Part shown: positions 46,826 to 57,063 of the stretch, piece by piece
Position numbering within the stretch: position 1 is the first letter of the stretch
Layout: the number at the start of each line of letters is the position of its first letter
DNA from: Stachybotrys elegans
Lineage: Eukaryota > Ascomycota > Sordariomycetes > Hypocreales > Stachybotryaceae
Assembly (NCBI GenBank): GCA_020746835.1
Contig: JAGPNK010000026.1
Coordinates: 62,001 to 126,000 of the forward strand
Length of the DNA: 64,000 bases
Direction of reading: 5' to 3'
Position numbers and translations under genes: made by a program
Notes under the pieces: generated by a model
Told to the model about the DNA's origin: nothing
Databases searched by the model: none
What the model saw: the letters and a program-made list of their open reading frames with translations, nothing else

Positions 46826-49300
46826 TCATAATAAAGTAACCCGATACTGGGGAACATCATCTTGCTTCTCATATGTACCCCCATTCTTCTCCCAGTTATC
46901 AAAGTCGGGATAATATACCCCATTGGACTTTTTACACTCCGCACCTTCAACAGGACCAAACCTCAACGCCCCCTCCCAGAAGGATCGCATATGACCATCG
47001 AGAAAGTCAAAGTCTGCAGGTGAGTAAGTCGTCTCTCGACCAAAGAACCACGGTGCATGCTTGGGCATGACTGAGAAAACACCACACCGCCGAAATACAG
47101 TCTCTGTGGTCCCCGGAAAATTTCCGCGCTCGAGCACAAGACCTTCGAGGCTTCCATACTTGTGGCGGCCAAAGTAGCCGTCAGAGATGGCCTGCTGAAC
47201 GTTGTACACGGGCATCAACCAGAGATCGGAATTCTCCCAGAACTCGTCCCAGACGTCAAACTGGATTCCCACGCCGAGTTTGCCGGGACGGTTGAGCCCC
47301 TCCACCGCTCCAATCTCTAACGCACGGTGCCAGTGACCTCTAAAGGGGGACGAATCACTCAGCCCATACCAGTACTGACGCCATCCGCACAGTTGACGAA
47401 GCGTGAAGAAAATATCCTCCAGTGTTGTCCAGAAGAAATGTCTCCAGGTTCTTCTTCCCGAGGGCCTACGCGCGCTCCAGTCATTGGTCAGGTTGAAGGG
47501 TAGCATGGTACCAAGCTTTCTCCGATTGTCGGCATCCCTCGTCCGCTGCCAGTCCCGTATGCGAAGAAAATCAATCCAGTTTCTACGGTCAAACGACACT
47601 GGAACAAGGTAGCAGTCGAGCTCCAGTCTTGCATGCTCGGAGCTATGTTGGTCCAGCTTTGCGACTCGGCATAAGGGCGTTTCGTTCAGCTCCTCAGGGG
47701 TCATGCCATGGCTGCCTTCTTTGACTGCTGACCACTGTGGCATCGCTCGGATTGGTGCATCGACGATGGACACCCATGACCACGACGGTGCGATGCGTAT
47801 ATCTGGGCGGCGTGCAATTCCGGTACCCTTGGGCCGCCATAGCATCTGGCTCACCAAGTTGTTGGTAGGAAACATGCCGGCGACATAGTCCCAGCCGAAT
47901 GCTTCTTGAATCCTCATCCCAACACCGTGGAGAGCGACAAGACGGTCACTGTTTTTGGTAATGGCAGTCGCAGTGTAGGCCTCGAGAGCCGGCCGCCAAA
48001 TGTCCTTTAGCGCAAGCCCGGGGATGTGTTTCTCCTGCGCAATCCGCCGTTCGGCATCAACCTGCTGCCGGAGCTTTGGCTTATGGCTGGGGGTAAGCTT
48101 GTCCAACCCGTTGGGGTACCTCTCGGAGGCCGTGAGGTGATTACATTCCCAGACAAGCTGATCCCATTCGTAATGCAAGACACGGGGTGACAAGGCACGC
48201 TCCTGTACAACCCAGGCTCTTTGTAGCAAGGGCTCCTGATCGAATCGCCGCCACCATTCATCCACGTCGGTAAGGTAAAGGACGTTCTTGCCGTCTGTAT
48301 GTTCTGCCGACAGCCTCCAATCCTTGTCGAAATGCAGCTTCGATGGCCTAAGAAGACTTGGTTCGCGTCGTCTAAAGCAGCCGACAGAGCCATTCTTGGC
48401 CGACGTTGCAGCAATATTGTAAGTCGACTTGCCGTATATGTTGTGCATCTGCACGGATTCCCGATTCCAGTCTTTAGTAGAGTCCTGGATGATACAGAGA
48501 CTGTCGATCCATAAATAAGAGAGCCCAAGCTCCTGCGCAACCTTGATGGCATCGACAAAGGTTTTGCAAATGGAACTTCTCGAGATACCGCTCTTCAAGT
48601 CGTCGAAGTTAAGGGTGGTGAGTGAGTGAAGCACATTCTGTCCCCAGCAGTGGCTAAGAGTAGCGTAGGATACATCCGCTGGGATATCACCCTTTTCGAC
48701 AAGTTCGATGGGCTTATCAAAGCTCCCAGTGATATGCAAGAGTCGTGTGGGGATGAAATCTTGGTGTACTGAGGATTTACAGCCTTCGTGCTGTTCAATA
48801 CATGTCTTGAGCCATCCTCTTGCCTGATTAAATGTTGAGTCCGATTCCATATCGGCAGATAATGGCGCTTCATCCGCATGCTCCATGTCTAATTCGTTAG
48901 CTGGAACATGAATGCGATTGGCTGCATTCGTACCGCCTGGGCTTTGAAGTTGAAACCTCAACTTAATATCGACTGGGCCAGAAGGTATGCGATCACGACC
49001 CAGCTTATTAGAAGAGTAGACGGGGAAGAAGACAAGAGATATCCGAGCTTTCATCTTGTCTTTAATAAATGAGGGGAATCTCCGACCGATCTTTGGATCA
49101 AAAAACATCTCCCTAACTGCGCCTCCTACCACAAGTTCATCCTCAAGGATTCTTCCGTCTAGGTATTGATCGAAGATAGCACAGGTAGGGCAGCCAGCAA
49201 TAGCAGAGGCCGTTATCTCTTGGACAACTCTGTCAAAAGTACTTGTCCCACGGCGTGTGGGACTGTGGATGTGTTGGCGGCATACGTCGCAGAACTCCAT
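46826..49300 (-). CDS. HET-domain protein
   Basis: Intronless gene. The start is placed at 49300 (MEFCDVCRQH, 824 aa), where the family usually begins with a Cys pair; an upstream in-frame ATG at 49447 would add 49 residues of non-family character. An N-terminal treble-Cys segment (CDVCRQH...CPTCAIF) precedes the HET domain: YATLSHCWG, LGLSYLWIDSLCIIQDS, MHNIYGKSTYNIAATSA and LQRAWVVQERALSPRVLHY. The long C-terminal part includes IAPSWSWVSI, the usual end block of HET proteins. HET proteins can trigger heterokaryon-incompatibility cell death when activated, but most copies in a genome have no proven role. Confidence 0.92.
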   Translation of the reverse strand: MEFCDVCRQHIHSPTRRGTSTFDRVVQEITASAIAGCPTCAIFDQYLDGRILEDELVVGGAVREMFFDPKIGRRFPSFIKDKMKARISLVFFPVYSSNKLGRDRIPSGPVDIKLRFQLQSPGGTNAANRIHVPANELDMEHADEAPLSADMESDSTFNQARGWLKTCIEQHEGCKSSVHQDFIPTRLLHITGSFDKPIELVEKGDIPADVSYATLSHCWGQNVLHSLTTLNFDDLKSGISRSSICKTFVDAIKVAQELGLSYLWIDSLCIIQDSTKDWNRESVQMHNIYGKSTYNIAATSAKNGSVGCFRRREPSLLRPSKLHFDKDWRLSAEHTDGKNVLYLTDVDEWWRRFDQEPLLQRAWVVQERALSPRVLHYEWDQLVWECNHLTASERYPNGLDKLTPSHKPKLRQQVDAERRIAQEKHIPGLALKDIWRPALEAYTATAITKNSDRLVALHGVGMRIQEAFGWDYVAGMFPTNNLVSQMLWRPKGTGIARRPDIRIAPSWSWVSIVDAPIRAMPQWSAVKEGSHGMTPEELNETPLCRVAKLDQHSSEHARLELDCYLVPVSFDRRNWIDFLRIRDWQRTRDADNRRKLGTMLPFNLTNDWSARRPSGRRTWRHFFWTTLEDIFFTLRQLCGWRQYWYGLSDSSPFRGHWHRALEIGAVEGLNRPGKLGVGIQFDVWDEFWENSDLWLMPVYNVQQAISDGYFGRHKYGSLEGLVLERGNFPGTTETVFRRCGVFSVMPKHAPWFFGRETTYSPADFDFLDGHMRSFWEGALRFGPVEGAECKKSNGVYYPDFDNWEKNGGTYEKQDDVPQYRVTLL

Positions 49301-49610
49301 GGCGGGATACGTGATGCCCAGTAGATTCCTACTGAGAGACAGTCCCTTATTTATCATCTTTCTCCATTCTTGAGGCAAAACTCGTTGTGGCTGTGGGTGG
49401 CGAATTGAAATAAATAGATGCTTGAAATGGCAAGATAATCGCAGCATCGCCACTGATTGACCTAGCAGCCTTGACCCACGCTGTCAGCAGGCACCACACA
49501 GAGAAAGGGAACTTGTGTTTCATTGTCGATATCAGCCTAATCGTGCTGGAATGAAGCACTCGATACAAATGGACAGAGCAAGGTCCCCGAGGCGATGGGC
49601 CGCGTTTTCA

Positions 49611-49688
49611 GTGGGGGATTGCTGATGCTGTGCCCCAATTAGACAGATTCAGTGACTTCGAGGAAGCCCATCAATAGATGACGATAAG
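49611..49688 (+). repeat. Dispersed ~90-bp repeat, copy D (degraded)
   Basis: The most diverged copy. It retains TGTGCCCCAATTAGACAG and the core CAGTGACTTCGAGGAAGCCC, with the start altered and the end truncated to a GATGACGATAAG tail. Confidence 0.65.
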
Positions 49689-49803
49689 TTTAATTGCGTC
49701 CCACGTTTTTATTGTCAATTACTTTTACTGTATCTACCCGTAATCCTTATCTGTTGTTCTCATTAAAAACTTTGCGGCGAATGATAAGATATTACACATG
49801 ACG

Positions 49804-49897
49804 ATGTGGGATTTCCCGTTCGTGTGCCCCAATGGGATACAGACCAGTGACTTCGAGGAGGCCCCCTCTGACGATAAAGACGATATCAGATCAATAG
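49804..49897 (+). repeat. Dispersed ~90-bp repeat, copy E
   Basis: Near-complete copy, in the same orientation as copy A. Begins ATGTGGGATTTCCCGTTCG, core ACCAGTGACTTCGAGGAGG, ends GATATCAGATCAATAG. The frame that starts MWDFPFVCPNGIQ remains open. Confidence 0.85.
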
Positions 49898-52102
49898 ATA
49901 ACAATTGTTTAGATTACACATGACGATCATACGTGTTCCTATTATTCGTATTTGGAACTCAGCAACATGGACTTCGGGCACAGCATCCGGGGCTCGCAAT
50001 GCGTCATCCCCATGCTACTGTTTTGAACTTCGGATAAGTGCAGCTCCATGTAACCACAAGGTGACAATGAAGTCGCATTCGCTTCCCTTCGAGGTCACGC
50101 CGTCTGAATTCAAAGCACTTGGCAGAGGCATGGGTATGAGCATGCTCGCACCCGCGAGGCGGACGCTAGCCATCTATCGGCTTGCGCAACCCTCGAGCGC
50201 CTATAGGTCTGAGTTTACAAGTGAGCGGAAATCTCACACTGCTCTTTGCTCTACAGTAGATATTATGACGTGGACATGACTCGCAATGACTTGTATTGGA
50301 AGGTTACTCGTGTGCCAGCGCCATCCACAGGAGGAGACTGGGTTTGTTCTACAAGCGACAAGCATACCAGTCGCTCATAGAACGTAATATGACGTGAGGT
50401 TTGTTCAAAGAAAGTAGTAACGGCTAGCTTTGCAATGGGTCGTGTGGCTTGTCAAGGGCTCGTGTAAGAAAACATCAACACACTGTGCGTGGATAGTTTC
50501 ATCACACAGCGGAAGGCTCAATGAAAGTTTAGATTATCATAGTTTCTCTGCACATCAATTCAAGAGGCTTGACGTAGGAAGCAATAAATGACCTAATGCT
50601 CAGATTGTGACTGCGTCTTTTATGTAGTTCGCACCGGCAGTCTCGGGCTAACCACCATGAACACTGGGCACTTGGGAATAGCACAGAGTCAAGATAATCT
50701 CAGAAGACTATGATAATCTAATTCACCGACAGTTCCAATATGTCTCCACGTCACTACCATTGAGTCATGGTACTGTGTCGTCATTGGGCCGGTGTTGATG
50801 GGACATAAAATGCTAACTAAGATGATTCAGCAATTGCTCGAAGGTCTGTTCATCATGTGAAAGCTCTGCGTCACCGAGTCCTCTCGGAACTCATAGATAC
50901 ATTTCAAGCAGAGTCCTGCCACGTACGTCATGTCATCACGCGTAGCTGCCGTTGCCTCCTACCACTAATGGTTATCCTAAAGACCACATGGCGTAGCGAA
51001 CAATTCTTTGTGGTCCGATTATGCAATCGAATCTCGCCATGACGTCTCTGGTCAGATTTGTAGGTGTTATGAAGTCATTCTTGTCTAACGGTTGTAATAA
51101 GAAAATTGCCTTGAGCGTAATAGTAATAGTCTCTACCAAGTGTCTGGAGAGTAATATGATTTGTCTTCTTACACGAAACCATCTCACCACTGAACTACTG
51201 AAGTGTGCCTTCCATGGCAAGCTAAGCTCTCTTTGTTTAGAGCATTGGTCCAAACAACAGGGTGCATTAATAGTCAAAATCTCTTTTCGCTCCATCGTTG
51301 CTGAACGGGTAAACGGCACTTAGCACGTTGGAAGCTTAAAGGCAGGAAGCGTCTGTAGTCGTTCCAGTGGCATGTGAAGCAAAGCTTTATGCGGTTAGGC
51401 TAGGTGCCTCTAGCGAACTTCGGGGTCCAAACGCCATCCGAAGGGACTCACCAGGCCGCGCGATCTCAATGATTCGGGCCCGGAGAAGCAGATCGGTGCC
51501 TGAAAGGGCCTGAATCGGGAGATGATAGTGTGTAGATGTGGTGAGATTCTGTGATTGTTAGACGGTTCGCTTGAAGCGATGGCGCCGCACATGTCATCCC
51601 GCCGGGGCAATTCCCGTGTGCCCCAAGTGCCCTCAAAGTTTGGGCCACCCGATTGGTCGCTAGCCATTCCTTCGTGCTTGACATGACACCGGAGGCTTTG
51701 AGTTAGGGTGCCGAAATTCCGAATCAACCCAACACGTTGACAACTACGCAACTACACGAACACGGACGTTGTGTGACAGAAGACAAAGAAGAAAAAAGAA
51801 GAAGAAAATACAGAGATGTGGCTTCCGGTACGAAACGAAACGAGTATAAGAGAGGGCTTTCTCTCGCCGAAACCTGGAATTCCTTTTTGATAAGCAGCAG
51901 TCAATCAGCAGCAACCGCAAAGCAAATCAACAGCCTCTCAGCAAAGCTACAAGGCGAACTACCAAGTTCTCATCCTCCGCCTCGGGCCCAAGGTCATCCC
52001 TCGGAAGATCAGCAGTCAGCAGCACGCGACGATCGGCAAGATCAACAAGATCAACAGGAACAACAGCATCAGTCGACAGATCAACAGTATCAAACCTCTA
52101 CA

Positions 52103-52639
52103 ATGCCTTCCATCAGCAAGATCGTATCCCTCGCTACCGTCCTCATGATGGTTACCCCGGGGCTGGCTGCTCCCGCTTCCGTGGACCGTCGCCAGATTGG
52201 CGGTGAGGCCCAGCTACTATATCAGACTACCAACAACATCGATAACGGCGTGGGCTTCGGCAGTGAGAATCTGTTGAATGGGGTCGCGGAAGGCATCAAG
52301 CCGGGCAGCAGCAACAACACTCCTGAGCAAGGAGAGTGGGGTGATGGCTCCAGCCCCCCTCCCCAGAAGAAGCGTCTTCGCCGACAGGCCAATAAGACTT
52401 CCGTCGGTGTCGACTCGGTCGCCAACGCAGTTGGCCAGGAAGCTCTTGGCAAGTCAACCGAGGAAGGTTTGAACCAGTTGGACGGCACTGATACCGAAGG
52501 CGTTGGAGAGCTGGGTACGACACTCGGCGGTATGGAGGAGGGTAACCTTTCCGAGGGGGGTTGGCTTGCTGGGCAAGACGCCAAAGACGTCCTCCAGGAG
52601 CGCCCCGCAACTGGCACACCTGCCGCACCCGCGGCCTAA
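52103..52639 (+). CDS. Small secreted protein with two Kex2-type sites
   Basis: Intronless, 178 aa. A signal peptide (MPSISKIVSLATVLMMVTPGLA, 22 aa) ends before APASVD. Two dibasic cleavage sites follow, VDRR|QIGG and KRLRR|QANK, each leaving an N-terminal Gln. The segments after them are Gly/Asn/Glu-rich, acidic and without Cys, with loosely similar patterns (SENLLNGVAEGI and DSVANAVGQEALG). The C-terminus is PATGTPAAPAA. This fits the broad class of Kex2-processed secreted proteins that yield small peptides; no family name applies. The ATG at 52103 is preferred over the open upstream frame, which has low-complexity Gln-rich leader character. Confidence 0.7.
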   Translation: MPSISKIVSLATVLMMVTPGLAAPASVDRRQIGGEAQLLYQTTNNIDNGVGFGSENLLNGVAEGIKPGSSNNTPEQGEWGDGSSPPPQKKRLRRQANKTSVGVDSVANAVGQEALGKSTEEGLNQLDGTDTEGVGELGTTLGGMEEGNLSEGGWLAGQDAKDVLQERPATGTPAAPAA

Positions 52640-53499
52640 ATCTTCGGTTCATCTCGTGTCTATCGGCATGTCTACATGGAGAGAAAAGGGGAAAGGTGGT
52701 ACAGGCGGAGGAGGCAAGTGGTTGGTTCTTGTTTGCTTTGCTGAGTTTCTGTTGATTGTACCGACCGACGGAGGAGGGGGAAGTGGTTTGTTCTTGTTTG
52801 CTTTGCCGAATTTTTGGTTGACAGTGCCTTGGGGGCTGGAGAGCGCCATAGCCAGCGAGTTTCCAGATAGCATTGTTCGTCCCCAGTTAGCCACTTTGTT
52901 AATAGTTTTGGATCAAATTGTCACTCCTTTACTTCAGATTACGATCTAACAAGTGTCTACGAATTTAGCATGAAAATGCTAGCTAGAGACCTATATATTT
53001 TAAACATCTCTGCAAGATATATACAGTTTTCCTTGGGTGGCTTACTCTAGAAGGACTACAAGGCCATGTCCAGGATGCCTTCTATAAAGTATCGGTCTAT
53101 TGTTACAGTAGCCACCACTATCATGCTTTAAAGCCCGTTAAGCCATATTATGCGATTCATTGTGGCATCAGGAAGTGGTTGCAGAGATTGAGGATAAGGG
53201 TGATGCAACGGGATCAGATACATAATAGGGGTCTGCAGCAAGGCAGATCGGCACCTTAGGCGACAGTCCACTAAATTTAGCACCTCGCACAGGGTTTCCA
53301 GGCCTGCCTACTCCGTAATAAGGCTCGTATTCATGGGTCATGATTCAAGAGGAGCAGGGGAAAAGGGCAAATTGAGACGAAACGAGAAAAAAATTAAATG
53401 AAGAATCAAAACAAAAACAAACATGGTAATAAATCAATAAAAATGAAATGAAACCTTTCCTACGCTCACATTGCAATAATTATTTACAGCTACATCAGC
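52640..53499. other. Intergenic, convergent 3' regions
   Basis: 860 bp between the converging small secreted protein and acyltransferase genes. A 42-bp imperfect direct duplication is visible: GGTTCTTGTTTGCTTTGC at 52724-52741 recurs in near-identical form at about 52787-52804, each preceded by a GGAGGAGG-like tract. The A-rich stretch at 53380-53460 is the 3' side of the acyltransferase. No gene seen. Confidence 0.5.
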
Positions 53500-55091
53500 T
53501 TACTGACCCGACAGCTCCAGTAGCTCGGCCAGGCTCCAGTCCCTCTCCTGCTCGCTCGTGATTGCGGCGATGATCTTGGCAAAGATCTGCTCAGCCTTCT
53601 TCATCCCATCCTCTCTCATAGCCGCACCGTCCGAGTAGGCGTTTTGCACTCGGACACCCTGCTCATGGCCAATCAGGCATGTGTTGAATGCGGTACCCGT
53701 CGCATTCCCCGATACACCAAAGACCATGTCAATCGCCCCTTTAGGCAACGGGAAGTAGGACAGGTTTGACCAGATCCCGCTCATGTTTCCGTAGGGGGAG
53801 AGGGAATTGATCTTTTTGAGCGCCTCCTCCTCGTGCAGGTTGTGCGCCCTCTTGTCGCCAGCAGGCAGTTCGCTGGCATCCGGTGCCCGCTGCGTGCACG
53901 ACTCTGGGTCCAACGCCTTGTCCGGGGCCAGGTTCAGCATCTTCATAAATTTCGTGCCCTCCTCGTGGGAGGCGGCATCGGTCGAGACGGCTGCGTACGC
54001 CTGTGCGACTTGCCAGAAACGGCTCTGCGGCGTCAGGATACCGCTGGACCACATAAAGACTGTTGCGTTTCCACCAAGGCAGTATGGGTCTCCCTTGCTC
54101 ACGTCGCGTAGATCCTTTACAGAGATGTCTCGGAAGCCCTCCTGCTTCTGTCCGATGAAGACGGCCCATAGTGCGACAATCCAGGCCGTGTGTAGCGAGG
54201 GGTTGAGCGTCGCAATCTCGTGCTTCTTGCCCGCCTGCTTGAGCAGCTGCGTCGACTCGATTGAAAGGTCATGGATAGAAGATTTCCACGGGCTGTCAAT
54301 GGTGGGTTGGGGGATAGTTTGCGGCCACACGGGGTGGTAGCCTAGCCAGCGCTGAATAAAGAATGGGAGTCGTGGGCGCAGAACCTCGCGGTAGATGGTC
54401 GACAGGATAAAAGTGTAAGGGGGCAGCTCGTCCATCCCCAGGCCAAGTGCTGCCTTGTGGTAAAACTCGGGTTCCTCCTTGGGCAGAGACGAGATGTCGT
54501 CGGCGAGTAGAGCGTTTACAAGCTTGACAGTTCCGCGGCCGTCGATGAGTACATGGTCAATAGTCAGGGAAAAATACAGACGCTCATTCTCGGCGTTTTG
54601 CGCGGCGCGGAAGATGGTGACGCGCCACTGGGGATCCTTATCGAATGAGACCTTGGTCTGGAAGAGCCGCAGTGCTCTCTCGTAAACGGCGTCGCGCTCG
54701 GCAGCGCGGTTCCCTGGCACGGCATCATACGTCTCGTATGCCAGGACTTGGTTCGTCTCCCACTGGGTGTAGTGGTGCTGCATCTTGGGCTGGGGGGTGC
54801 GTTGACCGACGATGGTGACGCAGAGAAGCGGCCACAGCTCCTGCACCTGCGCCAGCCTTGCCTCGAGCCGCGCAGTGTCAAGGCGGCTGGGCGTCGGAAA
54901 AGTGACCATGACATTGATGGTTGACGGTGAGCCTACATTGCGGTTCGTGATTTGTATCCGAGCCAAGTTAGAGACTGGGCGCGCGTGTCAGATGAGTCCC
55001 TGCAGCCAAGCGAGGAGAACTAACGTGGCCATTCATAGGGCGCTTTGTCCAGGCTCGCCTCAGACGTGCGCGGCTTGTCCTGAGCGGCCAT
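53500..55091 (-). CDS. CoA-dependent acyltransferase (BAHD/alcohol acetyltransferase-like)
   Basis: Two exons (55091-55025 and 54974-53500; 50-nt intron with GTTAGT donor and CCCAG acceptor) give 513 aa. The fold is that of the chloramphenicol-acetyltransferase-like superfamily, with the catalytic motif HxxxDG seen in TIDHVLIDGRG at about residue 160. A second conserved region, GNMSGIWSNLSYFPLP, precedes the C-terminal part. The DFGWG motif of plant BAHD enzymes is not seen. Fungal relatives transfer acetyl or longer acyl groups from CoA onto alcohols, some in toxin or pigment pathways. The substrate is unknown. The neighbouring SDR is transcribed in the same direction, 800 bp upstream. Confidence 0.82.
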
Positions 55092-55888
55092 GTTGGTACG
55101 TGGATGGGTGAGATGTATGTGGTGAGTTGGCCAAGCACAACGGAATTCTGGCTGATGGATTTTAGGGGTAATCTTGGGGCGGATGACAAGGCGGGGCCAC
55201 GAATAGGTAAGCCTGGTAAGCGCTTGCTTCCCTATTATGCTATTATGGCATTGTAGGGAGCATCAGGGTGGGATTGGGGACAAAGACAATACGAGCCCTG
55301 AATGACTCATCCGACTAGACAATGCTGAGATTTTAGTGAAAAAGAGTAAATGAATCATTGTATGAAGGAAAGGACAGATTTATCTAGCCGGCTTTCCTGT
55401 ACTCCATATGGATATACGAAATACGAGTGGTGGAGAGAAAACCTCCTTATTTAAACTGTTTCTGCGCTATGTATCATTTGTCTGGGTCATTCTTGTAATT
55501 ATTCCTCATGCGTCACATAATACGTCTACCCGCCCAATGTTGGAATGTAAGAACTAGGACGGTCCTGGACGTACGTGCAGCAGGCCTTTCCTCTCCCCAA
55601 TAAATACGGAGTAGCGTTCCTACAGTCAGGATTCATTATCGAATAAAGACTACACAGCACACATGCCGTGGTAGTGCTGTGGAGAGATGGACATCACGCG
55701 CCGCATCAGCATCCGTGGTTGGCTTCTTGTCGTCTGCTGGCTGGCATGCAACGAAATCCCTTGGCAATTAAAACGTCTCACGGTGGAAATATTCTGTGCC
55801 AGAGGGCTAACCACTACATGTCTCAGTTGCATCCCTGCTTCTGACTGATGAATTGTCTCGGAAATTCCCGTCCTGGCGCACTACAGCT
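55092..55888. other. Intergenic, acyltransferase promoter
   Basis: 797 bp, AT-rich in the middle, between two co-directional minus-strand genes. No gene supported. Confidence 0.5.
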
Positions 55889-56740
55889 CTACTGTATCTT
55901 GATGCCGCCTCCGCTGGCACTGACGACGCATCCCGTTATCCATCGTGCGTCGGCGCCGCACAACAGCCCGACCACATCCGCCACATCGTTCGGCTGGCCA
56001 AACTTGGGTATGCTCTGCAGTGGAAAGAACTCAGCCTTGAAGCTATCCACAGCTTCTGGTCCACAGTCGAGGACAGCATCCGTTGCCGTCAGCCCGACTG
56101 TCACTGCATTGGCCGTGGTTCCAGCCATGAACTCGTACTTGGCCTCCTTGCCTCCAAATGCCTGCGCCCACGTCCGGCACAGAGACTCGCCAGCTGATTT
56201 CCCGGCCGAATACATGAGCTGCATGCTCCATGGCTGACGGGAACGGATGGATGATATGTATATGATGCGGCTGTTGGGCTGGAAATAGCGCCTCCGAACA
56301 AACTCCTCGACGATCATGACTGGCGTCTGGATATTCCCAAGCAAGCTGCGCTGTATCTCCTCCACGCCCATCTCCCCAATCGTTCCGGGCATTGGGTCGC
56401 CAGCGCAGTTGACGAATATGTCGACGCGACCGTCAAAGGCCTGCTCCAGGGCATCCGCGATGGTAGCAGCGCAGTCGTGCGAGAATATGTCTGCAACGAT
56501 GCCTTTAATCTTGAGTGTTCCTGGCCTGTCTCGAGACGTGGACTCAAACACCTGGCTTGTGATGTCCTTGTCGAGCTCCGAGATGGCTGCGACTCCCGCT
56601 TGGCCAGTACATGTGCCGAGAACCGAACATCCACGGGACGCGAGATTGAAGGCAATGGCTCGCCCTATTCCTCGAGACGAGCCGCTTATCACGGCAACCT
56701 TGCCGACGAGGTCAAGTTCGCGCACCCGAGTTTCTTGCAT
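55889..56740 (-). CDS. Short-chain dehydrogenase/reductase
   Basis: Intronless, 283 aa from the ATG at 56740; another in-frame ATG at 56821 would add 27 residues and a GTG lies further upstream. The Rossmann glycine motif is SGSSRGIGRA, then NCAGDP (in place of NNAG), the catalytic Ser in IISSIRS-like context (YISSIRSRQP) and YSAGK (YxxxK). The C-terminus ends with ITGCVVSASGGGIKIQ, the usual SDR closing block. It is an NAD(P)-dependent oxidoreductase of classical type. It is head to head with the Zn2Cys6 regulator across 323 bp, which suggests shared control. Confidence 0.9.
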   Translation of the reverse strand: MQETRVRELDLVGKVAVISGSSRGIGRAIAFNLASRGCSVLGTCTGQAGVAAISELDKDITSQVFESTSRDRPGTLKIKGIVADIFSHDCAATIADALEQAFDGRVDIFVNCAGDPMPGTIGEMGVEEIQRSLLGNIQTPVMIVEEFVRRRYFQPNSRIIYISSIRSRQPWSMQLMYSAGKSAGESLCRTWAQAFGGKEAKYEFMAGTTANAVTVGLTATDAVLDCGPEAVDSFKAEFFPLQSIPKFGQPNDVADVVGLLCGADARWITGCVVSASGGGIKIQ

Positions 56741-57063
56741 TGTTACGCTGTGAGGTTGGAAATACGGCACGACAAGGCAGCGCTGCGGGGTAGAATCAAC
56801 ATTCGTACACGACCATGCCATGTCTGGGTGCACCCATGAGCTCCCTCTTTTGGTTTAGATATCGCTGGTCAGCGCCTGCTGGCACCGCATGTAGGACAAC
56901 TAATCGGGCCAAAGCTAGTCCTTGTATACCCCCCGTGGTTCTCTATAGAGGCGCTTATCTTTATAACTAGAAACAGAAAGCTGCAGCTCGACAGCTTTTA
57001 CAATTTCATCTTCTTAACCTCAACCACTCGCACCTAGTCCACAGCGGCAGCAATAAGCCAAAG
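56741..57063. promoter_or_regulatory. Divergent promoter, SDR / Zn2Cys6 regulator
   Basis: 323 bp between head-to-head start codons. No CGG-N-CCG palindrome was assigned by eye with confidence. Inference from geometry only. Confidence 0.45.

Larger units (their letters stand above)
49301..52102. other. Gene-poor 2.8-kb stretch with repeat copies D and E
   Basis: No coding region can be supported. It holds two repeat copies (49611-49688 and 49804-49897) within 300 bp of each other. Beyond about 49.9 kb it is moderately AT-rich sequence with many stop codons in all frames. The last 350 bp should be the promoter and leader of the small secreted protein; the leader is rich in CAA and CAG triplets at about 51.9-52.09 kb. 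Confidence 0.5.

Noticed and set aside
51410..51751. 113-codon minus-strand frame upstream of the secreted-protein leader
   Set aside because: No start context, no homologous motif, and composition like the surrounding intergenic DNA.
52222..52617. Minus-strand frame over the small secreted protein
   Set aside because: Pro/Ser-rich antisense of a Gly/Glu-rich protein; no signal, no domain. The plus strand has a signal peptide and processing sites.
53807..54340. Plus-strand frame inside the acyltransferase
   Set aside because: Antisense shadow. The HxxxDG-bearing minus-strand protein explains the sequence.
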